Positions 7,808-16,532 are shown, counted from the first letter of the stretch. The stretch: 23,669 nt of DNA from an uncultured Bacillota bacterium (GCA_905197115.1 CAJJXN010000018.1:1-23669), one strand, 5' to 3'. Program-made: numbers and translations. Notes: generated from the sequence alone by a model not told the origin.

Positions 7808-8635
7808 TTATAAACCCTTTTTATAAGCTAAGTATAAATTGCTCATAAGCATTAAATTGGTGATTACACCAACTCCTCCTGGAACAGGAGTATAGGCTGT
7901 GATATACTCATAACATTCTTTTGCAACATCTCCACATAATTTTCCATGTTCATCAAAGTTAATACCTATATCTACGATAATGGTTTTTTTAGAAACGAAG
8001 TTTTTGGTTAAAAAGTTTGCTTTTCCAACACAAGTAAATATTATATCGGCCCGTTTACATATTTTTTCAAGGTTCTTTGTTTTTGAATGGGCAATTGTAA
8101 CAGTTGCATTTTTATTTAAAAGCATCATTGCTAAAGGTTTTCCCACATTAATTGAACGTCCAATTACTACCACATTTTTTCCTTCTAAAGAAATATTATA
8201 AAAATCGAGAATTTGAATGGCTGCTGCAGGAGTGCAAGATAAAAAACTCTTCTCATTACTAATTAATTTGCCTAGATTTGTAAAAGTATAGCCATCAATA
8301 TCTTTATTTGGGTTAATTTGGGATAAAATTATATTTTCATCAAATCTAGAAGGAAGAGGTCGATCAACCATGATTCCATGAATTGTAGAATCTTGATTCC
8401 ATTGTTGTATGTGTTGGATGAGTTCTTGTTGTGATAGATTTTGATCAATAACAAATTCAATTAGATTTACATTTAAAAATTCACTGATTTTTTTTCTGCC
8501 TTTTAAATAAGAAGAACTTGCTTCATCATTATGATGCACGATAATAAATTTTAGTTGTTCTTCATTTTGAAATTTTTGAAGTAAATCGAATTTTAAATTT
8601 TCTGCAACTTTTTTTCCATCTAAGATTTTTGCCAT
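7808..8635 (-). CDS. folD: FolD-family methylenetetrahydrofolate dehydrogenase/cyclohydrolase, altered active site
   Basis: FolD interconverts 5,10-methylene-, 5,10-methenyl- and 10-formyl-tetrahydrofolate for purines, fMet-tRNA and thymidylate. The 275-residue protein has the family's N-terminal catalytic half, the NAD(P) Rossmann half with VVVIGRSINVGKP (about 155-167), KDIDG (111-115) and the C-terminal TPVPGGVG. Two conserved catalytic positions differ. In the helix starting SSSY (Y43), the residue four after the tyrosine, the essential Lys of FolD (K56 in human and E. coli numbering), is R47. In the motif normally VQLPLP the sequence is VDRPLP, so the active-site Gln is D91. The following Asp (D114) is kept. 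The protein may have lost or changed cyclohydrolase activity. Fourth gene of the secA operon, 15 bases after yitT, with AAAGGA as ribosome site. Confidence 0.88.
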   Translation of the reverse strand: MAKILDGKKVAENLKFDLLQKFQNEEQLKFIIVHHNDEASSSYLKGRKKISEFLNVNLIEFVIDQNLSQQELIQHIQQWNQDSTIHGIMVDRPLPSRFDENIILSQINPNKDIDGYTFTNLGKLISNEKSFLSCTPAAAIQILDFYNISLEGKNVVVIGRSINVGKPLAMMLLNKNATVTIAHSKTKNLEKICKRADIIFTCVGKANFLTKNFVSKKTIIVDIGINFDEHGKLCGDVAKECYEYITAYTPVPGGVGVITNLMLMSNLYLAYKKGL

Positions 8636-8650
8636 ATTTAGTTCCTTTCG

Positions 8651-9550
8651 TTATTTATATTCTTTAAATCCTGAACCGAAAATATCGGTTGTAGTATGCA
8701 ACGACATAAAAGCTTGATCATCATGTTTAATGACTAATTGGATAAGTTCATGATATTGTTTTTTTGGAATCATCACTTTAATTACTTTTTTGCTTTGTAA
8801 TGTATAACCGCCGTAAGCATCAAATAAAGTAGTTCCACGATCTAACTTTTCTAAAATTTCTTTGTTAATTTCTTCGTATTTGTCGGAAATTATTTCTGCA
8901 ATATAACATTTTTGTCCTGATACTTGTGTGATTTCTACAAATCCAGCACATAAGAATACGGAAACTAATCCAATGGCTACATGGTTTAAAGAAAAATTAG
9001 CGATTAAAGCCAAAATGACAAGTAAACCATCTTGAATGAAAAATAAATGAGATAATTTAACTTTTAAATATTTATTCAAAACGAGAGGGGGAATGTCAAA
9101 CCCACCTGTTGAACCGCCAATTCGATAAATAATTCCACATCCAGTACCTACAGCCATTCCACCAATAATACTAGCTAAAATTGGTTCTAAAGTGTTAAAT
9201 TCTGCTTGTACCTTATCAAAGAAAGGTAATTTAAATAAAGCAAGAAATCCAGAAAAAAGAATTGTTCCAAATAATGTTCTAAGCCCAAATTTTTTTCCTA
9301 AAAAAATGGTTCCAATAAAAAATAAAATCCAACTCACGATAATGGCAACCGTTTCTAAGTTCCCATGAAAAATGACATTTAATATAAGCGTGAAGCCAGC
9401 CACGCCACCAGATAACATACCTTTAAAATCACCATGTTGATAATTTAAAAAACAAAAAGAAGAAGCACAAGCAACTAAAAAATTACCAAGAATAATTATT
9501 AATATATTTTTGTAACTTTTTTTAAAAAATAGTCCAATTTTTTTCATCAT
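8651..9550 (-). CDS. YitT family membrane protein (DUF161/DUF2179)
   Basis: Integral membrane protein of the widespread YitT family. About six hydrophobic segments lie in residues 12-215, with glycine-rich conserved stretches (GGVAGFTLIL near 48-57, GTGCGIIYRIGGSTGGFD near 136-153). The last roughly 80 residues form the soluble DUF2179 domain (AEIISDKY to the C-terminus), which resembles small ligand-binding regulatory folds. Transport substrate is not firmly known for the family. The ATG overlaps the prfB stop as ATGA, and GGAGGTG inside the end of prfB serves as ribosome site. The 299-residue length is normal. Confidence 0.85.
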   Translation of the reverse strand: MMKKIGLFFKKSYKNILIIILGNFLVACASSFCFLNYQHGDFKGMLSGGVAGFTLILNVIFHGNLETVAIIVSWILFFIGTIFLGKKFGLRTLFGTILFSGFLALFKLPFFDKVQAEFNTLEPILASIIGGMAVGTGCGIIYRIGGSTGGFDIPPLVLNKYLKVKLSHLFFIQDGLLVILALIANFSLNHVAIGLVSVFLCAGFVEITQVSGQKCYIAEIISDKYEEINKEILEKLDRGTTLFDAYGGYTLQSKKVIKVMIPKKQYHELIQLVIKHDDQAFMSLHTTTDIFGSGFKEYK

Positions 9551-10663
9551 TCTTTTATTGCACCTCCTATGTTTTGTTTTAAATAAGCATAAATGAAATC
9601 ATCTAAATCTCCATTTAAAACGGCAAAAGCATTTCCATTTTCAAAATTTGTACGATGATCTTTAACTAGTGTATAAGGACATAATACATATGATCGAATT
9701 TGAGAACCCCATTCATTAGCTTTTTGAAGCCCTTTTAATTTAGCGATTTCAGCTTCTTTTTCTTTTAAGTAAATCGTATATAATTTTGATTTTAGCATCA
9801 TAAAGCACATTTCTTTATTTTGAATTTGAGATCTTTGTGATTGGCAAGATACTACTATATTTGTTGGAATATGAGTGATTCGTACGGCAGAATCGGTTTT
9901 ATTGATATGTTGCCCTCCCGCTCCACTTGCACGATAAGTATCAATGCGAAGATCTTCTTCATTAATTTTAATCTCAATATTATCTTCATAATCAGGAGTG
10001 ACTTCAATTGAAGCAAAAGAGGTATGACGTCTTTTATTCGCATCAAAAGGAGAAATTCGAACAAGACGATGAACGCCACCTTCCCCTTTTAAATAGCCAT
10101 AAGCAAAATTTCCTTTTATTAAGATACTCGCTGATTTAATTCCAGCTTCATCTCCCATTTGATGGTCTAAAATTTCAACTTTATAGCCTTTTTTCTCTGC
10201 CCACTTGCAATACATATCATACAACATATTCGCCCAATCTTGGCTTTCGGTTCCTCCCGCTCCAGGATGAAATTCAATGATTGCATTATTTGCATCATAT
10301 TTTTGAGTTAATAACATTTGAATTTCAAACGCTGAAAAGAATTCAGATATTTCTTCAAATTCAAGATTTAAAAGTTCCATCATCTCTTCGTCTAAATCAG
10401 ATTCAATTGATTTTGTATCAAGTTGTAATTGATTTAATTTATTTGCTAGATGGTTATAAGATGAAATGATATTTTTTAATGTGTTTATTTTTTGAATGAC
10501 TTGTTTAGAGTTGTTTTTATCTTTCCAAAAATTTTCTTGAAAAGTTTGTTCCTCTAATATTTTAATTTGTTGTTCTTTTGCTGCAAGGTCAAAGTGAATC
10601 ACCGAGTAATTTTAAACGATTACTCATTTGACCTAATTTTGTTTTTATTTCATATAAGTCCAT
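9547..10663 (-). CDS. prfB: Peptide chain release factor 2, with programmed +1 frameshift
   Basis: RF2 recognises UGA and UAA and triggers peptide release on the ribosome. The gene is two frames joined by +1 frameshift. Translation starts at the ATG at 10663 (site AGGTGA, overlapping the secA stop), reads 24 codons ending GGT GAT TCA CTT, meets TGA at 10591-10589, and continues after skipping the T at 10591, giving L24-D25. The joined protein has about 371 residues. The stop-recognition tripeptide SPF is at 204-206 and the catalytic GGQ at 249-251. Slippage at CTT-TGA-C is the classical autoregulation by RF2 level. The usual stimulatory AGGGGG is replaced by GGTGAT. Second gene of the operon, eight bases after secA. 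Reading only the downstream frame would miss the first 24 residues. Confidence 0.93.
10588..10605 (-). promoter_or_regulatory. prfB programmed frameshift site
   Basis: Minus-strand sequence GGTGAT-TCA-CTT-TGA-C. CTT-TGA-C is the canonical slippery site. GGTGAT occupies the place of the E. coli AGGGGG and can pair with the AUCACC part of the 16S 3' end, but in that register the pairing lies about four bases farther upstream than usual. Confidence 0.85.
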
Positions 10664-10671
10664 ATATTCAC

Positions 10672-13062
10672 CTATTCAGCTGCATTTTTGGATGGTTCTT
10701 CTTTTTTGGTGAAAGTAACTTCAACTTTTAAAGTATATAACACAACTTCAGTTGCGATTTTATCCATCATTTTTTGAAACATTTCGAATCCTTCACTTTG
10801 ATATTGAACGAGTGGATTTACATTAGAATAAGCTCTTAAATGAATACCATCTCTTAATTTTGTCATTTGATCAATATGTGCAGGCCAATTCATGTCAATA
10901 CAACGTAATAAGATGCTTTTTAAAATGACATTATAAGCTTCTTCGCCCCATTGTTCTTTTCTTTTTTCTGCTCCTGAAATTAAAATTTCTTTGACTTTTA
11001 AAGCAATTTGCATCGTATTTTCTAAGCCATAAAATAATTCTTTTGAAATGGTACCTTTTCCAGTAAATTTATTTTCAATATTTTCAATTAAGCGAGGAAT
11101 ATCTACAACATATTCTTTTTCAATAATATCGGAACTTGAATTAATTAATTCTTCAGCCGCTGTTTCATAAAATTTCTCTGTAATATTATAACAATCTTTT
11201 GTTTCTAAAACATCATCACGTAAATGATAAATTTTTTCTCTTTGTTGACTTAAGACATTATCGTATTCAAGTAAATGTTTACGAGAATCATAGTTACTTC
11301 CTTCTACTTTCTTTTGTGCAGAAGAAATGGCACTGGTCATCAATCCAAATTGAATAGCATCTGTGGAGTCTTTAAACATTTTTTTGTATCTTTCGCCCCC
11401 AAAGCGTTTCATTAAATCGTCTTCTAAAGAAATGTAAAAACGAGAAAATCCTGGGTCACCTTGACGACCAGAACGACCTCTTAATTGATTGTCAATACGA
11501 CGAGATTCATGACGTTCACTACCAATTACCGCTAATCCGCCAAGTTCGCGAACTCCTTCACCTAATTTAATATCGGTACCACGACCAGCCATGTTTGTTG
11601 CAATCGTAATAGCACCGATTTGTCCGGCTTTCGCAATAATGTCGGCTTCTCTTTCATGGTTTTTAGCATTTAATACTTCTGCGTGTAAACCTTCTTTTTT
11701 CATCATTTTATCAATTTCTTCACTCGTTTCAACAGCAATGGTACCAACAAGAATTGGTTGACCTTTCGCATGGCGTTCTTTTACTTCTTCAATTAAAGCT
11801 TTAAATTTTAAATCTTTCGTGGCATAAATCATATCATTGTCATCAATACGAATAACAGGAACGTTTGTAGGAATTTCAATGACACGCATATTGTAAGTTT
11901 CTAAAAATTCTTCTTCTTCTGTTTTTGCGGTTCCAGTCATTCCAGAAAGCTTGTTATAAAGACGGAAGAAGTTTTGATATGTGATGGTTGCCATTGTGAT
12001 GGTTTCAGGCTTAATGGTTACTCTTTCTTTTGCTTCAATTGCTTGGTGAAGACCATCGGAGAACGTTCTACCTTTTAAATAACGACCAGTAAATTGATCG
12101 ACAATAACAATTTCATCATCTAATACCACATAATCTACATCTTTAGACATCGTATAATTTGCTTTTAAAGCTTGGTTAATACAATGAACTAAGGCAGCAT
12201 TTTCTAAGTCGTATAAGTTTTTAAGTCCGAATACACGTTCGGCCTTGGTAATTCCTTCTTCTTTTAAAAACACGGATTTTGTTTTAATGTCAACTTCATA
12301 ATGTGTATTTTCAGTTAAAGAACGAACAAAACGATTGGCTGGAACATATAAAGCCGCGTTGGCTTTATTTCCGCCGGAAATAATTAATGGTGTTCTAGAT
12401 TCATCAATTAAAATAGAGTCGGCTTCATCGATAACGGCAAAATTTAATCCACGTTGAGTCTTATCTTCTAAACGTCTTACCATGTGATCACGTAAATAGT
12501 CAAATCCTAGTTCTGCATTGGTTGTATAAGTGATATCACAAAGATATTCTTGTTGCTTTTCATAAGAACTTTTTTCGCGTAAGTTTACTCCAACACTTAA
12601 TCCTAAGAAACGATAAATTTCACCCATCCATTCGGCGTCACGTTTTGCTAGATATTCATTGACAGTTACTACGTGAACTCCTTTTCCAGGAAGAGCGTTT
12701 AAATAAACAGCCATTGTTGCTGTAAGGGTTTTTCCTTCCCCAGTTTTCATTTCAGCAATATCTCCTTCATGAATTACTAATGCCCCCATGATTTGTACTA
12801 AATAAGGGAATTGATGTAAAACACGATAAGCTGCTTCTCTACAAACAGCAAATGCTTCTTCTAAAATTTCATCTAAAACTTTTGCTTCGTTTTCTTCTCC
12901 AGCTTCTTTGAATTTTTGACGGAAAATATTTGTCATATCACGGAGTTCTTCATCCGTTTTTGCACGCATTACATCTTTTAAAGCATCCACTTTTAAAGCT
13001 CTTGCTTTTAATTTCTTTAAATGCTTTTTTTGAAAATTAAAAATTTTATTTAATAAGCCCAT
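10672..13062 (-). CDS. secA: Preprotein translocase ATPase SecA
   Basis: Motor ATPase that drives proteins through SecYEG at the membrane. The 796-residue protein shows Walker A MKTGEGKT (105-112), the DEAD-type Walker B VIDEADS (210-216), the preprotein cross-linking region, helicase motifs including TNMAGRGTDI and the QLRGRSGRQGDPG segment, and the helical scaffold/wing region. It lacks the C-terminal zinc-binding SecB/lipid domain (CxCxSG...CH) found in longer SecA such as that of B. subtilis; the tail ends KKEEPSKNAAE. I prefer the ATG at 13062, with GGAGGAACATAAT upstream, over a TTG at 13077 that lies ahead of that site. First gene of the secA-prfB-yitT-folD-DUF951 operon, divergent from fba. 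Confidence 0.96.
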   Translation of the reverse strand: MGLLNKIFNFQKKHLKKLKARALKVDALKDVMRAKTDEELRDMTNIFRQKFKEAGEENEAKVLDEILEEAFAVCREAAYRVLHQFPYLVQIMGALVIHEGDIAEMKTGEGKTLTATMAVYLNALPGKGVHVVTVNEYLAKRDAEWMGEIYRFLGLSVGVNLREKSSYEKQQEYLCDITYTTNAELGFDYLRDHMVRRLEDKTQRGLNFAVIDEADSILIDESRTPLIISGGNKANAALYVPANRFVRSLTENTHYEVDIKTKSVFLKEEGITKAERVFGLKNLYDLENAALVHCINQALKANYTMSKDVDYVVLDDEIVIVDQFTGRYLKGRTFSDGLHQAIEAKERVTIKPETITMATITYQNFFRLYNKLSGMTGTAKTEEEEFLETYNMRVIEIPTNVPVIRIDDNDMIYATKDLKFKALIEEVKERHAKGQPILVGTIAVETSEEIDKMMKKEGLHAEVLNAKNHEREADIIAKAGQIGAITIATNMAGRGTDIKLGEGVRELGGLAVIGSERHESRRIDNQLRGRSGRQGDPGFSRFYISLEDDLMKRFGGERYKKMFKDSTDAIQFGLMTSAISSAQKKVEGSNYDSRKHLLEYDNVLSQQREKIYHLRDDVLETKDCYNITEKFYETAAEELINSSSDIIEKEYVVDIPRLIENIENKFTGKGTISKELFYGLENTMQIALKVKEILISGAEKRKEQWGEEAYNVILKSILLRCIDMNWPAHIDQMTKLRDGIHLRAYSNVNPLVQYQSEGFEMFQKMMDKIATEVVLYTLKVEVTFTKKEEPSKNAAE

Positions 13063-13088
13063 ATTATGTTCCTCCAATTCTGCTAACT

Positions 13089-13113
13089 AAGACAGCTTGT
13101 CTTCTTTATTATA
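13089..13113 (-). promoter_or_regulatory. secA -10 box with inverted repeat at the start point
   Basis: Minus-strand TATAAT at 13113-13108, with a poor -35. Just downstream, at the expected start of transcription, is the inverted repeat AAGACA-AGC-TGTCTT (13089-13103), which could be an operator or a small leader hairpin. An alternating A/T tract (13130-13162) separates it from the divergent fba promoter. Confidence 0.5.
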
Positions 13114-13197
13114 CCTTTTTTTTGTGAAAAAATATATATATATTTTATATATATTTCAGCAATCGATAGAAAACTTTTATAAAATACTTAAACTTAT

Positions 13198-13249
13198 TTG
13201 AAAAAGTAGTCATATTATTGTAAAATAATAACGCATATAAAAAAGGAGA
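13198..13249 (+). promoter_or_regulatory. fba promoter and ribosome binding site
   Basis: TTGAAA (13198-13203), an 18-base spacer and TAAAAT (13222-13227) form a good housekeeping promoter. AAAAAGGAGAG follows, ending about eight bases before the fba ATG. Likely strong, as expected for a glycolytic gene. Confidence 0.7.
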
Positions 13250-13256
13250 GATAAAT

Positions 13257-14111
13257 ATGGCTTTAGTAAGTATGAAAGAAATGCTATTAAAAGCAAAAAA
13301 AGAAAAATATGCGGTTGGTCAATTTAATATTAACAATATTGAATGGACAATGGCTATTTTAGATGAAGCGCAAAGATTAAATGCCCCTGTTATTTTAGGT
13401 GTATCTGAAGGTGCTGCTAAGTATATGGGTGGTTACAATACGGTAGTAGCTATGGTAAAAGGATTAATGATGGATAAAGGTTATACCATTCCTGTTGCAA
13501 TTCATTTAGACCATGGTAGCAGTGTAGAAGTATGTAAAAAAGCATTAGATGCTGGCTTTACTTCTGTTATGATTGATGCATCTCATCATCCATTAGAAGA
13601 AAATATCGCAATCACAAAAGAAGTGGTTGAATATGCTAAAAAGACGAATGCTTCTGTTGAAGCTGAATTGGGTAGAGTTGGTGGACAAGAAGAACATGTT
13701 ATTGCCGAAACAATGTATGCTGATTTAAACGAATGTGTTAAATTAGTAAAAGAAGCTTCAATTGATGCTTTAGCTCCTGCTTTGGGTTCTGTTCATGGTC
13801 CTTATCAAGGTGAACCTAAATTAGGATTTAAAGAAATGGAAGAAATTGGTCAAGCTGTTCCTACACCATTAGTTTTACATGGTGGTTCTGGAATTCCAGA
13901 AGATCAAATAAGAAGAGCAATTGCTTGTGGCACTTGCAAAATCAATGTGAATACAGAATGTCAACAAGAATGGACTAAAATTGTTCGCGAAGTTTTAGCA
14001 AAAGATGCAAAAGTTTATGATCCAAGAAAAGTAATTGGTCCAGGTAAAGAAGGAATCAAAAAAGTTGTTTTTGACAAAATGACAATTTTTGGTTGCATCG
14101 ACAAAGCTTAA
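13257..14111 (+). CDS. fba: Class II fructose-1,6-bisphosphate aldolase
   Basis: Zinc-dependent aldolase of glycolysis that splits fructose 1,6-bisphosphate into dihydroxyacetone phosphate and glyceraldehyde 3-phosphate in the cytoplasm. The 284 residues match the Bacillota FbaA length. Zinc and catalytic residues are visible: H83-L-D85-H86-G-S, with D85 as the proton donor and H86 as a zinc ligand, H180 in GSVHGPY and H208 in LHGGSG; the phosphate-binding NVNTE stretch follows. Tagatose-bisphosphate aldolases (GatY/KbaY) share this fold; the lack of any galactitol or tagatose genes nearby favours the glycolytic assignment. It has its own promoter and shares the A of its TAA stop with the next gene's ATG (TAATG). 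Confidence 0.93.
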   Translation: MALVSMKEMLLKAKKEKYAVGQFNINNIEWTMAILDEAQRLNAPVILGVSEGAAKYMGGYNTVVAMVKGLMMDKGYTIPVAIHLDHGSSVEVCKKALDAGFTSVMIDASHHPLEENIAITKEVVEYAKKTNASVEAELGRVGGQEEHVIAETMYADLNECVKLVKEASIDALAPALGSVHGPYQGEPKLGFKEMEEIGQAVPTPLVLHGGSGIPEDQIRRAIACGTCKINVNTECQQEWTKIVREVLAKDAKVYDPRKVIGPGKEGIKKVVFDKMTIFGCIDKA

Positions 14112-14899
14112 TGGATTTAGAACCACAATTAAAAATAGCTTTAAAAGCAATTATGGAAGCATCGCAAATTATTATGGATGTTTATCGTAATGATTTTAAA
14201 GTACGTTTAAAAGAGGATTTATCGGTAGTTACAATTGCAGATATACAATCGGATCAAAAAATTCGAGAAATATTAACATCTGCTTATCCATCATATGGTA
14301 TTTTAAGTGAAGAAACAGCCGATAACAAAGAAAGATTAAATAAAGATTTTTGTTGGATTGTAGACCCATTAGATGGAACAAAAGATTTTGTAAACAAAAC
14401 AAATGAATTCTCAATCAATATTGCTTTAGCTTATAAAGGAAAAATTGTTTTAGGTGTAATTGCTGTTCCTTATGTTAATACTATTTATTATGCGATGGAA
14501 GGCTTGGGAACATTTAAAATAGAAAACAATATTGTTAAAAAAATTCACGTTAATGATAAGCAAAAAGATTATACTTTATTCGTTAGTAATTTCTTTTTCA
14601 AAGAAGAAGAATTTGATAAAATTCCAAATAACACTTTAATTAATCAAACCATGAAATGCGGTAGCTCATTGAAAGCATGTAAAATTGCTGAAGGAATGGG
14701 AGAAATTTGTATAAAATTTGATGAACATACTAAAGAATGGGATACAGCGCCAAGTGAAATTATCATTAAAGAAGCAGGTGGCTGCATGAGTGATATTTAT
14801 GGAAATGAAAATATGTATAATAAAAAGGATGTAGTGAATCATAAAGGTTTTATTATTGCAAATTCTAGACAAACTTTAGAAAAGTTTATTATAAAATAA
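14111..14899 (+). CDS. cysQ: CysQ-like 3'(2'),5'-bisphosphate nucleotidase (inositol monophosphatase superfamily)
   Basis: Mg-dependent phosphatase of the FIG/IMPase superfamily, most like CysQ, which removes the 3' phosphate from pAp, the by-product of sulfate activation and of acyl-carrier-protein maturation. The 262-residue protein carries metal-binding E67-E68 (SEET), D85-P-L-D88-G-T with KDF following, and WD-TAPSEII (D211) near the C-terminus, followed by EAGG. KDFVNKTNEFSINIAL is closer to CysQ than to SuhB, but other phosphate-ester substrates are possible. Translation starts at the ATG that overlaps the fba stop (TAATG), so the two proteins are coupled. A strong terminator follows at 14911-14949. 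Confidence 0.82.
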   Translation: MDLEPQLKIALKAIMEASQIIMDVYRNDFKVRLKEDLSVVTIADIQSDQKIREILTSAYPSYGILSEETADNKERLNKDFCWIVDPLDGTKDFVNKTNEFSINIALAYKGKIVLGVIAVPYVNTIYYAMEGLGTFKIENNIVKKIHVNDKQKDYTLFVSNFFFKEEEFDKIPNNTLINQTMKCGSSLKACKIAEGMGEICIKFDEHTKEWDTAPSEIIIKEAGGCMSDIYGNENMYNKKDVVNHKGFIIANSRQTLEKFIIK

Positions 14900-14910
14900 A
14901 AAGTTTAAAT

Positions 14911-14949
14911 AAGTGTTTAACTAAAAAAAGTTAAATGCTTATTTTTTTT
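14911..14949 (+). terminator. Rho-independent terminator of fba-cysQ
   Basis: Twelve-pair stem (AAGTGTTTAACT / AGTTAAATGCTT, two G-U pairs), loop of six A, then a run of eight T. Confidence 0.88.
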
Positions 14950-15020
14950 AATGGATATAATTAAAATAAATTTAAAAATTATCGGTCATTATAGACTTTT
15001 ATTAAAAGATAGTTGACAAA

Positions 15021-15082
15021 AAAAGCACTATTTTTCATAGTGCTTTTAAAAAATAAAATGCAAGTATTATTTACTTGCATTT
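15021..15082 (-). terminator. Tandem terminators after the lipoprotein gene
   Basis: Two perfect 11-bp hairpins lie one after the other: 15056-15082 (AAATGCAAGTA / TACTTGCATTT) and 15021-15047 (AAAAGCACTAT / ATAGTGCTTTT). Each is followed by T-rich sequence on the minus strand. The hairpins are symmetrical enough to act on the plus strand too, as backup for fba-cysQ. Confidence 0.85.
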
Positions 15083-15090
15083 TTTAGTAA

Positions 15091-16491
15091 TTAAACTTCT
15101 AAGCTATTTGCTAAAGCAATAAGTGTTGCTTTATATGCATCTAAAGTTTCTTCGGCAATTTGTGTTCCAACAAGCATTTTGTCTTCACTTGCACGATATT
15201 CATTACTATTTAAAATATAAATTTTATTTAAAGTATCTTCTGCCATAAAATCAAGAGATTCAAATAAGATATCAGCAGTTGAATCTGTTTGACCATCAGC
15301 AGCGAGATAACATTCAGCTAAATAATCAGCATATTTTTTGAATTTTAAATATACGTTATAAGGATCATATTCAAAAGTTTCAGTTAAAGTATATTCGCCA
15401 GCTACACCTTGATTTTCTTGGTATTTAATGCGAACATCATCAAATTGTCCAGGAATAAATAATTGATCCATTTCAATTGAATAAGCAACATCAACTAATG
15501 AATAAACTGTTTCTTCATTGTCAACAAAGTTATCATTAACATTGTATACAGTTCTTCTCTTTGTATGTTTTTTCAATCCCCAAGCAACATCACCATTAGG
15601 GTTAGCGCCTAAGAATGCCCATGACATTACATCTTTTTCAGATGCATCTTCAAACCAATAAGTTTGATGACGTCCCATAGAGTGGTCTGCATGTTCTAGA
15701 ATATTGAAACCAGTTGAATAACGATATGGCACACCATTTTCATCATTACCAGCTTTAGGATTTGCAATTGCCCAAGTTAATAAGTGTTTTTCATCAAAAC
15801 CTCTATCTGTATCTAAACCATCGTTTGGTGTATCGAAATCGCGAGTGTAAGAGAAGAACATATTGTTATTACTTTTCGCATTGTAAGTGAAATCACTGAA
15901 ATAAGGTTCTGCTGGAGAAGCATAGTTTGTTCCTGCAGGGTACATAGCAGAAATTTTGCCTTCGCCATCAACCATAATACGCCATACCCAACCGTTTCCT
16001 TCATCTACATTAACAGAATTACATAATGTAGTGTCAGCACCATCTAAAGAACAATGGTTTAATTTCCAGTCTCTATAAACTGAATTAGATTCTTCTTGTG
16101 GGAAAGTATCTGTTTCACCAGGATAGTGACTAATTGGGTCAGCTAATGCGATGTGATTAATTTGGTTATATTGCATAATTGAAATATCACCGAAATTATT
16201 CTTTTTGTTTCTTTGTGCATGGTTGATTGTGATGTTCATTTCACCATCTGTACAATATTGAGTGAATTCATTGAAAAGTGTATCCACTTTACAAACACTC
16301 TTTTTAGAAGTTTCTAAATAAGCTTTTCCTTCATCAAGTTGTTCTTGATTAACGCTACTAGTACTAGAAGAACTAATTGAATTCGAAGGTTTTGATGTAG
16401 TACTATTTGGCGATGTGCTATCTTTTTTGTTACATGAAGAAAGAGATAATGCAGTCAAACCAGCGAGTACTACTAAAAATTTTTTGTTCAT
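15091..16491 (-). CDS. Putative secreted lipoprotein of unknown function
   Basis: A 466-residue protein with a clear lipoprotein signal: basic MNKK, a hydrophobic core and lipobox L17-S-S-C20. A Ser/Thr-rich linker (about 21-47) then leads to a large extracellular domain with no family I recognise. The domain is acidic and rich in Asp, Asn, Tyr and Trp, with phrases such as GWVWRIMVDGEG and GRHQTYWFEDASEKDV. It is not a typical solute-binding protein by eye, and no transporter lies beside it. The ribosome site AAAGGA precedes the ATG by about ten bases. It has its own good promoter (16533-16561) and two terminators, so it is a single-gene unit and may be well expressed. Base composition is less A/T-extreme than the ABC region. 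Surface display is a sound inference; function is unknown. Confidence 0.8.
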   Translation of the reverse strand: MNKKFLVVLAGLTALSLSSCNKKDSTSPNSTTSKPSNSISSSSTSSVNQEQLDEGKAYLETSKKSVCKVDTLFNEFTQYCTDGEMNITINHAQRNKKNNFGDISIMQYNQINHIALADPISHYPGETDTFPQEESNSVYRDWKLNHCSLDGADTTLCNSVNVDEGNGWVWRIMVDGEGKISAMYPAGTNYASPAEPYFSDFTYNAKSNNNMFFSYTRDFDTPNDGLDTDRGFDEKHLLTWAIANPKAGNDENGVPYRYSTGFNILEHADHSMGRHQTYWFEDASEKDVMSWAFLGANPNGDVAWGLKKHTKRRTVYNVNDNFVDNEETVYSLVDVAYSIEMDQLFIPGQFDDVRIKYQENQGVAGEYTLTETFEYDPYNVYLKFKKYADYLAECYLAADGQTDSTADILFESLDFMAEDTLNKIYILNSNEYRASEDKMLVGTQIAEETLDAYKATLIALANSLEV

Positions 16492-16532
16492 ATTCGTTTT
16501 TCCTTTCTTTTTACATATTTTAAGTTATTTAT

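Noticed and set aside
9547..10602. A prfB start at the in-frame ATG just inside the second frame.
   Set aside because: The upstream 24-codon frame with the CTT-TGA-C site and a strong ribosome site shows the real start at 10663.
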